Assembly (NCBI GenBank): GCA_017644375.1
Contig: JAEPLP010000001.1
Location: forward strand, 1,286,001-1,350,000
From: Prochlorococcus marinus CUG1435
GTDB lineage: Bacteria > Cyanobacteriota > Cyanobacteriia > PCC-6307 > Cyanobiaceae
Length of the DNA: 64,000 bases
Direction: 5' to 3'
Part shown: positions 13,744-21,053 of the stretch, piece by piece
Numbering within the stretch: the stretch's first letter is position 1
How the letters are laid out: every line of letters starts with the position of its first letter
Position numbers and translations under genes: made by a program
Notes under the pieces: generated by a model
The model's database searches: none
What the model saw: only the letters and a program-made list of their open reading frames with translations
Told to the model about the DNA's origin: nothing

Positions 13744-14967
13744 TTTAGAACTAGTAAGCCATGCAATAAAAATCAAGGCAGTTGAAGCATATAAACAATA
13801 TTGAAGACCAAGAGTGGCATTTCTGCCTAGCATAAATAATAAGCCAGATAGTAAGGTTCCTAACAATCTTCCAGCTGCATTAGCCATATAGTAATAACCA
13901 ACATTTAAACTTACTTTTTCATTATCTGAATAAGCCAAAATTAAGTACGAATGAGTAGAAGAATTCATTGCAAAAATAAAGCCAAATATTATTAATCCAA
14001 TTACAATTACAGGTCCTAATGATTTATCACCGTTTAAAGCTAAAGCAATAAATAATGGAATAACTGTCAAGATAAGTCCCCAAAATTGGACGGTTGTTTT
14101 TGTTGGGCTAGTTTTTTTTCTCCATACTTTTCTAAGTAATGGAGCTAATACTTGAAAAAATCCGTAGATTATTATCCATCCACCCAAGAAAAGACCAATT
14201 TTTAAATAATCCCATCCAAAAGAAATATCTAAAAACACAGGAAGTGCAACTACAAACCAGACATCTCTTGCTCCAAATAAGAAAAATCTAGCGCTTGAGA
14301 GAATATTTATACCTTGAGACTTGGAAAAAAGGTCTTTAAAAACAGGTTTTCTTTTCATTTTCCCTGAATCTTTAGGAAGACACAAAGTTAAAAAGAATGC
14401 GAGACACAGACCTAAACCCATTATTTCAACAGCATTATTAAAGCCTAATATCTTATATAAAAGTCCACCTAAGAAGAAACCAACCCCCTTAAGCGCATTT
14501 TTAGATCCTGTTAAAATTGAAACCCACTTAAATAATTGTTTTTGACTATTTTGATTATTTTCTTCTGAACTGGTAACTATTGATTTAACTGCACTTTTTG
14601 CACTCATTTTATTTAGATCTTTTGCTACCCCACTGAGCGCTTGAGCCAACATAACGTATGCGACGCTAAAGATTACTGGCCAATTATCTTTGACAGGAAT
14701 CAACATGAAAAGAGCAATAATTTGCAGAATTGTTCCTATCCATAAAGTAAGCCTTAAACCATATCTTGCTCCTATCCAGCCACCATAAAGGTTTGTAATT
14801 ATTCCAAAAAACTCATAGAAAAGAAAAAGTAAAGCAATTTGCAGGGTTGAATAACCTAGTGCATGAAAGTGGCCAACAACTAATATTCTTAATGCCCCAT
14901 CAGTAAGCGTAAATGCCCAATAGTTCGCTGTGACGACACTATATTGTTGAAGACTAGATAATTTCAT
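13711..14967 (-). CDS. arsJ: Organoarsenical efflux MFS transporter ArsJ
   Basis: 418 residues with about 12 hydrophobic segments. The N-terminus (NYWAFTLTDGALRILVVGHFHALGYS...FYEFFGIITNLYGGWIG) is characteristic of ArsJ. ArsJ exports 1-arseno-3-phosphoglycerate, which GAPDH forms from arsenate; the extruded compound falls apart to arsenate and 3-phosphoglycerate, so the pair gives arsenate resistance. It is encoded 5 nt downstream of a GAPDH gene on the same strand, as expected for this partnership. Its stop lies inside pstS: the two genes converge and overlap by 33 nt. Confidence 0.88.
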   Translation of the reverse strand: MKLSSLQQYSVVTANYWAFTLTDGALRILVVGHFHALGYSTLQIALLFLFYEFFGIITNLYGGWIGARYGLRLTLWIGTILQIIALFMLIPVKDNWPVIFSVAYVMLAQALSGVAKDLNKMSAKSAVKSIVTSSEENNQNSQKQLFKWVSILTGSKNALKGVGFFLGGLLYKILGFNNAVEIMGLGLCLAFFLTLCLPKDSGKMKRKPVFKDLFSKSQGINILSSARFFLFGARDVWFVVALPVFLDISFGWDYLKIGLFLGGWIIIYGFFQVLAPLLRKVWRKKTSPTKTTVQFWGLILTVIPLFIALALNGDKSLGPVIVIGLIIFGFIFAMNSSTHSYLILAYSDNEKVSLNVGYYYMANAAGRLLGTLLSGLLFMLGRNATLGLQYCLYASTALIFIAWLTSSKLPSYSSNSID

Positions 14968-14972
14968 AAAAA

Positions 14973-16001
14973 CTAAAATTTTTTTTCTTTTTCAATTACA
15001 AAAGAAGTCAAATCTGCAAGTCTGCAACTATATCCCCACTCATTGTCATACCAAGCATAAACCTTTAATAAATTTGAATTCACAACCATCGTTGATAGTC
15101 CATCTATTATGCAACTTCTAGAGTCATTTAAGTAATCTGCAGATACTAAAGGCTTCTCCTCATACCCAAGAATTCCTTTTAAGTATGTTTCTGATGCTTT
15201 TTTAAAAGCATTATTTACTTGCTTTTCAGTTACTTCATTATTCAATTCAAAAACTGCATCGGTTAAAGAGGCGTTTAAAAGAGGAACCCTTACTGCATGT
15301 CCATTTAGTTTGCCTTTTAGTTCAGGAAAAATTTCGGCAATTGCTTTGGCCGATCCAGTCGTAGTTGGAATTAAGCTTTGTATGCATCCTCTTGCTCTTC
15401 TTAAGTCACCTTTGTATAAATCTACTGGAACTTGCGTATTTGTAACATCATGAATAGTTGTAATAGCTCCATGTTTAATTGAAAAATTTTCATTAACAAC
15501 TTTTACGATGGGAGCTAAGCAATTAGTAGTACATGATGCTGCGGTAATTAACTTATGTTTATCAGCTTTATAAAGGGAATGATTAATTCCATAAACAATA
15601 TTAAGTGCTTGTTCACTTCCCACAATGCCTTTGACAGGGCAGGCAACAATGACTTTTTTTACTCCAAGAGAATCAAAATATGAATTTAAGTCTTGTGGAG
15701 TTTTGTTTTTCCCCGTGCATTCCAAAATAAGATCAACCGAAGATTTATCCCATGGAACATCAAGATAGTCCTTTTTTGATGTAAAGGAAATTTTTTTTCC
15801 TTCAATTATTATTTCGTCTTTATTCGAAATAATATTTTTATTCCATCTGCCATGAATAGAATCAAATTCTAATAAGTGAGATGCGGCTAAGGAATCTCCT
15901 CCTGTTTCATTTATATGAGTTATTTCTATATCTTTCCTTTGCCACAAGATTCTTAAAGCCAGCCTCCCAATTCGCCCAAATCCGTTAATTCCAATTTTCA
16001 T
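14973..16001 (-). CDS. gap: ArsJ-associated glyceraldehyde-3-phosphate dehydrogenase
   Basis: 342 residues, full-length [14 protein letters not shown] at 4-12 is the NAD-binding motif; the catalytic Cys157 sits in SCTTNC (156-161) and the C-terminal NEWGYS is present. ACPVKG replaces the common SAPxKG segment. Its place directly before arsJ identifies it as the GAPDH that makes 1-arseno-3-phosphoglycerate from arsenate and glyceraldehyde-3-phosphate, rather than the housekeeping glycolytic or Calvin-cycle enzyme. It is transcribed divergently from arsR; the shared intergenic region holds a double operator. Confidence 0.9.
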   Translation of the reverse strand: MKIGINGFGRIGRLALRILWQRKDIEITHINETGGDSLAASHLLEFDSIHGRWNKNIISNKDEIIIEGKKISFTSKKDYLDVPWDKSSVDLILECTGKNKTPQDLNSYFDSLGVKKVIVACPVKGIVGSEQALNIVYGINHSLYKADKHKLITAASCTTNCLAPIVKVVNENFSIKHGAITTIHDVTNTQVPVDLYKGDLRRARGCIQSLIPTTTGSAKAIAEIFPELKGKLNGHAVRVPLLNASLTDAVFELNNEVTEKQVNNAFKKASETYLKGILGYEEKPLVSADYLNDSRSCIIDGLSTMVVNSNLLKVYAWYDNEWGYSCRLADLTSFVIEKEKKF

Positions 16002-16025
16002 GAAACATCTTAAACCTGACTAATT

Positions 16026-16065
16026 ATATATCAAAAATATTTGATATATCAATAATGTTTGATAT
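16026..16065. promoter_or_regulatory. Candidate double ArsR operator between gap and arsR
   Basis: A 10-4-10 inverted repeat, ATATATCAAA-AATA-TTTGATATAT (16026-16049), contains the core ATCAAA-AATA-TTTGAT (16030-16045). A second, overlapping one is ATCAATAATGTTTGAT (16048-16063), with one mismatch. The two are spaced 18 bases start to start. The site lies between the divergent gap and arsR starts, so one bound repressor could control both directions. This is the best-formed copy of the motif. Confidence 0.7.
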
Positions 16066-16117
16066 GTGAAATTATATTTTTTTAGGTTAATATTAAAAAA
16101 TCAATTATCTCTAGGCC

Positions 16118-16435
16118 TTGTTAGAGCAACTTAAAAAGATTAATAGTGCGCAGTTTGTTGGGATAATGGAATCTCTTTCTGATCCAATTAGAATAAATAT
16201 TCTTGAATTAATGATGAATGGAGAGATATGTGTTTGCGACATAGTAAAAGTTACTGGATTGTCCCAATCGAAAATTTCTTATCATATAAAAATTCTTAAA
16301 GATTCAGGCCTGATCAGTGACAGACAAGAAGGTAGATGGGTCTATTACAAATTAGATTTAGAAGTATTATCAGATATTCAAAATTGGATGGGTAACTTAA
16401 TTCAGTCATCAAAGAATAAGAGGAATTGTAAATAA
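16118..16435 (+). CDS. arsR: ArsR/SmtB family transcriptional repressor
   Basis: 105 residues from TTG at 16118; the first in-frame ATG (16166) would cut into the first helix of the domain. The winged helix-turn-helix runs through about residues 22-80, with recognition helix TGLSQSKISYHIKILKDSGL. C38-V-C40 in GEICVCDI is the arsenite/antimonite-binding pair of the classical ArsR metal box. Such repressors release DNA when As(III) binds. It is divergent from gap-arsJ and followed by pstCAB, with operator-like sites on both sides. Confidence 0.92.
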   Translation: MLEQLKKINSAQFVGIMESLSDPIRINILELMMNGEICVCDIVKVTGLSQSKISYHIKILKDSGLISDRQEGRWVYYKLDLEVLSDIQNWMGNLIQSSKNKRNCK

Positions 16436-16441
16436 TCAAAT

Positions 16442-16457
16442 ATCAAAATTTTTTGAT
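16442..16457. promoter_or_regulatory. Candidate ArsR operator upstream of pstC
   Basis: ATCAAAATTTTTTGAT: arms ATCAAAA and TTTTGAT around TT, the same 16-nt ATCAAA-N4-TTTGAT core as the other two sites. It begins 7 bases after the arsR stop and lies 59 bases before the pstC start. Position and sequence suggest repression of pstCAB. Confidence 0.55.
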
Positions 16458-16515
16458 TTTTTTGAAAGTCTTTTTGCTCATTTAGTAGTAGATTTATAGA
16501 GATATTCTTTTTTTA

Positions 16516-17463
16516 ATGGAAGAGAAATTAACTCTTTTCAAGAATCGTAAAAGATTCGGTATCGAAAAAAATATAGATATTATCTTCAAGAATACTGCCC
16601 TAGTCTTGTCTAGTTTCGTAGCAATAATACTTTTAGGAATTATTTTAGTAGTCTTTTTTCAGTCATTTGAATCCTTTTCAAGGTATGGATTGAAGTTTCT
16701 CGTAACCTCTGAATGGAATCCAGTAAAAGATGAATACGGAGCTTTTACTGCAATATATGGCACATTAGTAACCTCATTTCTTTCGTTATTAATAACTATC
16801 CCTTTGGGCGTTGGAACTGCAATATTTATTACAGAGGACTTTGTCCCGAAAGTTTTTAGAGAAATAATAGGTTCTTTTGTTGAATTATTAGCAGCAATTC
16901 CATCAGTTGTATTGGGACTTTGGGCAATATTTGTAATGGAACCTTTTTTTAGAGCCTTTTTTGTCTTTTTGCATAATTTCTTTGGTTGGATACCTTTATT
17001 TAGTACAGAACCTACAGGCAGGAATTCTTTGTTAGCGATATTGATTTTAGTAGTAATGCTTTTGCCAATAGTGACTTCCATTGCAAGGGATTCACTTAAT
17101 CAGGTTCCTAAAAAACTAAGAAATGCAGCATATGGAATTGGAGCAAGTAGATGGAAAACAATATTTTCAGTAATTTTGCCGGCAGCATTATCAGGAATTA
17201 TGGCAGGAGTTCTATTGGCTTTAGGTAGGGCAATGGGAGAAACAATGGCTGTGACAATGATTATTGGTAATTCAAATGCATTTAGTTGGTCTCTATTATC
17301 TCCTGGATATACCATTTCCTCCATGCTCGCAAACCAGTTTGGTGAGGCTGATGGAAGTCAGGTTTCATCACTGTTTTATGCGGCTTTTGTACTGATGATC
17401 CTTTCTTTAGTAGTAAATATCTTTGCGCAGTGGCTAGTCAAGAAATTTAGTCTCAAATATTAG
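16516..17463 (+). CDS. pstC: Phosphate ABC transporter permease PstC
   Basis: 315 residues with about six membrane segments. The permease EAA-type motif lies at RNAAYGIGASRWKTIFSVILPAALSGIMAG, the site that contacts the ATPase. First gene of pstCAB; pstA starts 6 nt after its stop. PstC forms the inner-membrane channel with PstA. The ATG at 16516 is the only sensible start. Confidence 0.95.
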   Translation: MEEKLTLFKNRKRFGIEKNIDIIFKNTALVLSSFVAIILLGIILVVFFQSFESFSRYGLKFLVTSEWNPVKDEYGAFTAIYGTLVTSFLSLLITIPLGVGTAIFITEDFVPKVFREIIGSFVELLAAIPSVVLGLWAIFVMEPFFRAFFVFLHNFFGWIPLFSTEPTGRNSLLAILILVVMLLPIVTSIARDSLNQVPKKLRNAAYGIGASRWKTIFSVILPAALSGIMAGVLLALGRAMGETMAVTMIIGNSNAFSWSLLSPGYTISSMLANQFGEADGSQVSSLFYAAFVLMILSLVVNIFAQWLVKKFSLKY

Positions 17464-17469
17464 ATAATT

Positions 17470-18363
17470 ATGAATTCACTTTATTACCAGAAAAGATTAT
17501 CAAGAAATATAGGAGATAAATTCTTTACTTCTTTATCAGTAATTTGTGCATTGATCGCAATACTCCCTTTGATTTTTCTGGTGACTTATATTCTCATCAA
17601 AGGTGGATCCCAAATTACACCCGAACTATTTACTTTAGAACCAAATCCCCCTGGAGATGATTTAGATGCAGGTGGTATTAATCCTGCATTGATCGGGACA
17701 TTAATAATAACTACTATTGCTTCAATTATTGCCATACCAGTAGGTGTTGGCGGTGGCATATATCTAGCTGAGTATTCTAAAGGGGGTGCTTTTTCAAGGT
17801 TTATAAGATTTGGTGTAAATGTTTTAGCTGGAGTTCCTTCAATAATTGCAGGTGTATTTATTTATGCCTTAATAGTTTCTACAAAGATCTTATTTGGAAG
17901 TATGTACAGTGGTTTGGCTGGAGGAATGGCGCTCTCAATATTGATGTTGCCAACTGTGATAAAGACGACTGATGAAGGTTTAAAGTTAGTGCCAAACGAA
18001 TTAAGATATGCCTCTCTTGGTGTTGGAGCAAGTATGTATACCACCATATTGAAAGTTACTTTGCCCTCTGCATTTAGGTCTATTGCTACTGGCGTTGTAC
18101 TTGGAATCGCTAGAGCAGCAGGCGAAACAGCACCTTTGATATTTACTGCTTTATTCTCTTACTACTACATAACAGGCTTTGGGGACTTGTTTTATGAGAT
18201 GGGTTCTTTGGCTGTATTGATATACAACTTTGCACTTGAACCTTATGATGCACAGAATAAATTAGCCTGGGCAGCTTCCTTTATTCTTGTTTTGTCGATA
18301 CTATCAGTAAATATATTTTCAAGGATATTAGCCGCTTTTACTGAGAAAACTAAGAGAGTATAA
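17470..18363 (+). CDS. pstA: Phosphate ABC transporter permease PstA
   Basis: 297 residues, about six membrane segments. EAA-like loop NELRYASLGVGASMYTTILKVTLPSAFRSIATG. A periplasmic loop GDDLDAGGINPALIGTL is typical of PstA. pstB begins at the next base after its stop. Confidence 0.95.
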   Translation: MNSLYYQKRLSRNIGDKFFTSLSVICALIAILPLIFLVTYILIKGGSQITPELFTLEPNPPGDDLDAGGINPALIGTLIITTIASIIAIPVGVGGGIYLAEYSKGGAFSRFIRFGVNVLAGVPSIIAGVFIYALIVSTKILFGSMYSGLAGGMALSILMLPTVIKTTDEGLKLVPNELRYASLGVGASMYTTILKVTLPSAFRSIATGVVLGIARAAGETAPLIFTALFSYYYITGFGDLFYEMGSLAVLIYNFALEPYDAQNKLAWAASFILVLSILSVNIFSRILAAFTEKTKRV

Positions 18364-19173
18364 ATGATTAAAACTAATAAAAAAATACCAAAGAATATCA
18401 TTTTATCTCTTGAAAACGTATCTATTAGCTATGGAACTTTTGAAGCTGTAAGAAATGTTTTTTGTAACTTTAAAAAAGGAAATATAACCTCCCTTATTGG
18501 CCCTTCAGGTTGTGGTAAATCAACTGTTCTTAGATCTTTAAATAGGATGAACGATTTAATTCCTAATTGTTCACTAAAAGGCACTGTACTGTTTGATGGA
18601 ACTAATATTTACGATAAAAGAGTAGATCCAGTCGAAGTAAGAAGAAGAATTGGAATGGTTTTTCAACAACCTAATCCTTTTCCTAAATCTATCTACGAAA
18701 ATATTGCATTTGGAGCAAGAATTAATGGCTTTACTGGAGATATGGATGAGTTAGTTGAAAGTTCGCTTAGAAAAGCTGCTTTATGGGACGAATGTAAGGA
18801 TAAATTAAATGACAGTGGTTACTCTTTATCTGGTGGACAGCAACAAAGATTATGTATTGCTCGAACGATTGCTATTGAACCTGAAATAATTCTAATGGAT
18901 GAGCCATGCTCAGCTTTAGATCCAATCTCTACCTTAAAAATAGAAGAGACTATGCATGAACTTAAGAAGAATTACACAATAATAATCGTTACCCATAATA
19001 TGCAACAGGCATTAAGAGTAAGTGATATGACTGCATTTTTTAATGCTATTGAATATGAAGATGGGGATGGAGGAAAGGTTGGTTATCTTGCCGAGTTTAA
19101 TTCTACAAAGAAAATTTTTAACTCTCCAAAAGAAAAAACTACTCAGGAATACATATCTGGTAAATTTGGTTAA
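18364..19173 (+). CDS. pstB: Phosphate ABC transporter ATPase PstB
   Basis: 269 residues. Walker A G46-PSGCGKS53, signature LSGGQQQR at 155-162, Walker B ending DEP at 179-181, His switch in VTHNM. The long [10 protein letters not shown].. loop and [14 protein letters not shown] are typical of PstB. It energises phosphate import. Its start abuts pstA directly, so pstCAB is a single message. No phoU follows in the sequence. Confidence 0.96.
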   Translation: MIKTNKKIPKNIILSLENVSISYGTFEAVRNVFCNFKKGNITSLIGPSGCGKSTVLRSLNRMNDLIPNCSLKGTVLFDGTNIYDKRVDPVEVRRRIGMVFQQPNPFPKSIYENIAFGARINGFTGDMDELVESSLRKAALWDECKDKLNDSGYSLSGGQQQRLCIARTIAIEPEIILMDEPCSALDPISTLKIEETMHELKKNYTIIIVTHNMQQALRVSDMTAFFNAIEYEDGDGGKVGYLAEFNSTKKIFNSPKEKTTQEYISGKFG

Positions 19174-19280
19174 TGTTTAATTTTTACCTTTAAAAGAAAT
19201 ATTTTTACTTTCATGAAAGCTAAGGGGTAGACAAACAGTATAAATACCTATATAGTTATTTCGAATTAGTAAGTTCATCT

Positions 19281-19370
19281 TTGAAAAACTATCCTTTTCT
19301 ACCTTTCTTGATTTTTGCAGGGGCTCTAATAACAACTGCAACAATAGGATTGCCTGTATTTACTTCATAA
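19281..19370 (+). CDS. 29-residue hydrophobic peptide
   Basis: TTG at 19281 opens KNYPFLPFLIFAGALITTATIGLPVFTS, a plausible single membrane helix with proline at both ends. No strong ribosome binding site is seen and no ATG start is available, so this is tentative. It lies about 108 bases downstream of pstB. Confidence 0.35.
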   Translation: MKNYPFLPFLIFAGALITTATIGLPVFTS

Positions 19371-19400
19371 TTTAAAAGTATTTCTATTTCAGGTAATCTT

Positions 19401-19574
19401 ATGTTTTCAATAATAAATAAAGAATTAATTGGAAGTCCTAATAAAACATCAATAAATGGTAATTTATTTGACTTTATTAAAAAAAGAGAGAATATGAATT
19501 TGTGTGGGAGTGAAAATCTGTATCAAAACCATTTTAAAAAATGGTTTATTTCTAATTTTATTTATCATGGATAA
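19401..19574 (+). CDS. 57-residue hypothetical protein, overlaps next start
   Basis: ATG at 19401: MFSIINKELIGSPNKTSINGNLFDFIKKRENMNLCGSENLYQNHFKKW. Mixed polar and aromatic, with one cysteine. Its TAA at 19572-19574 overlaps the ATG of the next gene at 19567. Only moderate support. Confidence 0.4.
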   Translation: MFSIINKELIGSPNKTSINGNLFDFIKKRENMNLCGSENLYQNHFKKWFISNFIYHG

Positions 19575-19713
19575 AACTAAAGAACAGTTAGAAAAATTAA
19601 GAGAAGTAGCAGAGGCATCTCTTACAAAAACCGACGAACTACAGAAAGTTCTTGCTCAAATCGAAGCTTTAATGTCCAGAGAAGAATCACAAACTTTATC
19701 AAAGAAGAAATAA
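19567..19713 (+). CDS. 48-residue coiled-coil protein
   Basis: ATG at 19567, MDKTKEQLEKLREVAEASLTKTDELQKVLAQIEALMSREESQ. Strong heptad pattern with Leu at regular spacing, predicted coiled coil. The upstream frame extension to 19504 has an unnatural N-terminus and was not used. Function unknown. Confidence 0.5.
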   Translation: MDKTKEQLEKLREVAEASLTKTDELQKVLAQIEALMSREESQTLSKKK

Positions 19714-19826
19714 TTATTTAAAAAAATAATTTTAGGTTTTGTACTTTTAATTACACCTATACAATTCCATCGAAGTTATTAATTGGTTATGCAGAACCCG
19801 TTCCAAAGTTTTCTGTTAGGTCTCGA

Positions 19827-19853
19827 GGTCTTACCTTCTTTAAGTAAAAGACC
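19827..19853. other. Possible structured RNA or terminator hairpin
   Basis: GGTCTTAC (19827-19834) faces GTAAAAGACC (19844-19853): six base pairs plus two after a small bulge. Only one CCC and a TTT follow. Low confidence; could be the end of a short transcript in the 184-base gap at 19714-19897. Confidence 0.25.
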
Positions 19854-19897
19854 CCTTTCATTTGTTTATTTATATTATATTTTTATAACATGCTTAT

Positions 19898-20200
19898 TTA
19901 GTTGATTAGTTTATGGACTTCTTTCAAACAGACATTTACATCGAATGATTCAGTATTTACAACTTCTAATCCTGTTTTTTCTGTAACTTTAACAGTCGCA
20001 TTGCATTCGTCTTGTTTAAGAGCCATGTAACTTGGCTTTTTATTATTTATATCTTCTTCAATTTTAGATTTACTATCTTCTTTATATTGCTGCATTACAA
20101 GTGTTAGGGCCTCAATTTCAACGGAAAAATTCTCATTTGCTCTTGTCTCAAATGAAATAATAAGAAATGGAAATAAAATCAAGCCTATTAATTTTTTCAT
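19898..20200 (-). CDS. Secreted hypothetical protein
   Basis: 100 residues with a clear signal peptide (MKKLIGLILFPFLIISFETRANE), then a helical acidic part and two cysteines (DECNATVKV and DVNVCLKEV) about 28 residues apart that could form a disulfide in the periplasm. Family not recognised. Confidence 0.6.
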   Translation of the reverse strand: MKKLIGLILFPFLIISFETRANENFSVEIEALTLVMQQYKEDSKSKIEEDINNKKPSYMALKQDECNATVKVTEKTGLEVVNTESFDVNVCLKEVHKLIN

Positions 20201-20402
20201 TTCTATAAAATGTGTTTATTTTTTTTATAACGTGAATTCTTTGCTAAAGGAAGGGTCATTAGCTTTATAAATTTTTTATTATCTATTTTTCTCGCAAAAT
20301 AGAATCTTAGATTAAAACTAATTGATAAAAAAACTAATCGAGACTTTTAAGTATAAATTGGTATATCTAAAAGAAAATTTTAGTCACTTCAATAGAATTT
20401 TT

Positions 20403-21053
20403 TTAAGATTTTATTTCAATAATTTCTTCTTCAGAAACAATTGCCCATTTTTTAAATGACTTTTTGCAGGGATATCCGCCTGTTAAGTCTCCAAATGCAG
20501 GCAAAAATAAAGTATTTTTATTCTTATCCATTGCAAAGCACCTAAAAGATAATTTATCTCCATTGCCTTTTAAATAGATTTTTGGATGATAATGTCCACA
20601 AATATTCAAGGTTTTATTGTTTTCTAACTTAACTGGCTCATGGCTAAATGTAATATTTTTAGATTTTCTAATGTCAAAAATTTTTATATTTTTAATATCA
20701 CAACCTACATCATGATTTCCGAGGATGAGTTCAACTTTAGTTTTTAGTAGCTTAGGAAGATCCTCAACTTTTTTTTGCAGAGTTTTATCTATTGAATATT
20801 TGCTGTGGAATAAATCTCCCAATATTATTAACTTTTCAGGACTATATCTTTTTACTATTTTTTTTATTCTTGCGAAATTATTTTTATCTGAATTATTGGT
20901 AAGAGGTATTCCATTTTGCTGAAAATACTCAGCTTTTCCAAGATGAATATCGCATATTAACAACTCTTTAGTTTCCGGTAGATATAAAGCTCTTGAAGGT
21001 AGCATCTCTAACAATGTATCTTCCCAACTAAATTTAAAAGAATTTTTTTTCAT
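20403..21053 (-). CDS. pdeM: Ligase-associated metallophosphoesterase (PdeM-like)
   Basis: 216 residues with the calcineurin-like motif set: DIHLGK (D35, H37), LGDLFH, LGNHD and GHYHP. It is a two-metal phosphoesterase or nuclease. Located last in a four-gene minus-strand operon (exonuclease, ligase, helicase, this gene), with its start at the base after the helicase stop. In other bacteria the four proteins form the ligase-associated DNA-damage-response set, and this gene is the endonuclease member. Confidence 0.85.
   Translation of the reverse strand: MKKNSFKFSWEDTLLEMLPSRALYLPETKELLICDIHLGKAEYFQQNGIPLTNNSDKNNFARIKKIVKRYSPEKLIILGDLFHSKYSIDKTLQKKVEDLPKLLKTKVELILGNHDVGCDIKNIKIFDIRKSKNITFSHEPVKLENNKTLNICGHYHPKIYLKGNGDKLSFRCFAMDKNKNTLFLPAFGDLTGGYPCKKSFKKWAIVSEEEIIEIKS

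Noticed and set aside
16659-17081. 140-codon frame opposite pstC
   Set aside because: Shadow of a strong conserved gene; no start context and no protein-like features.
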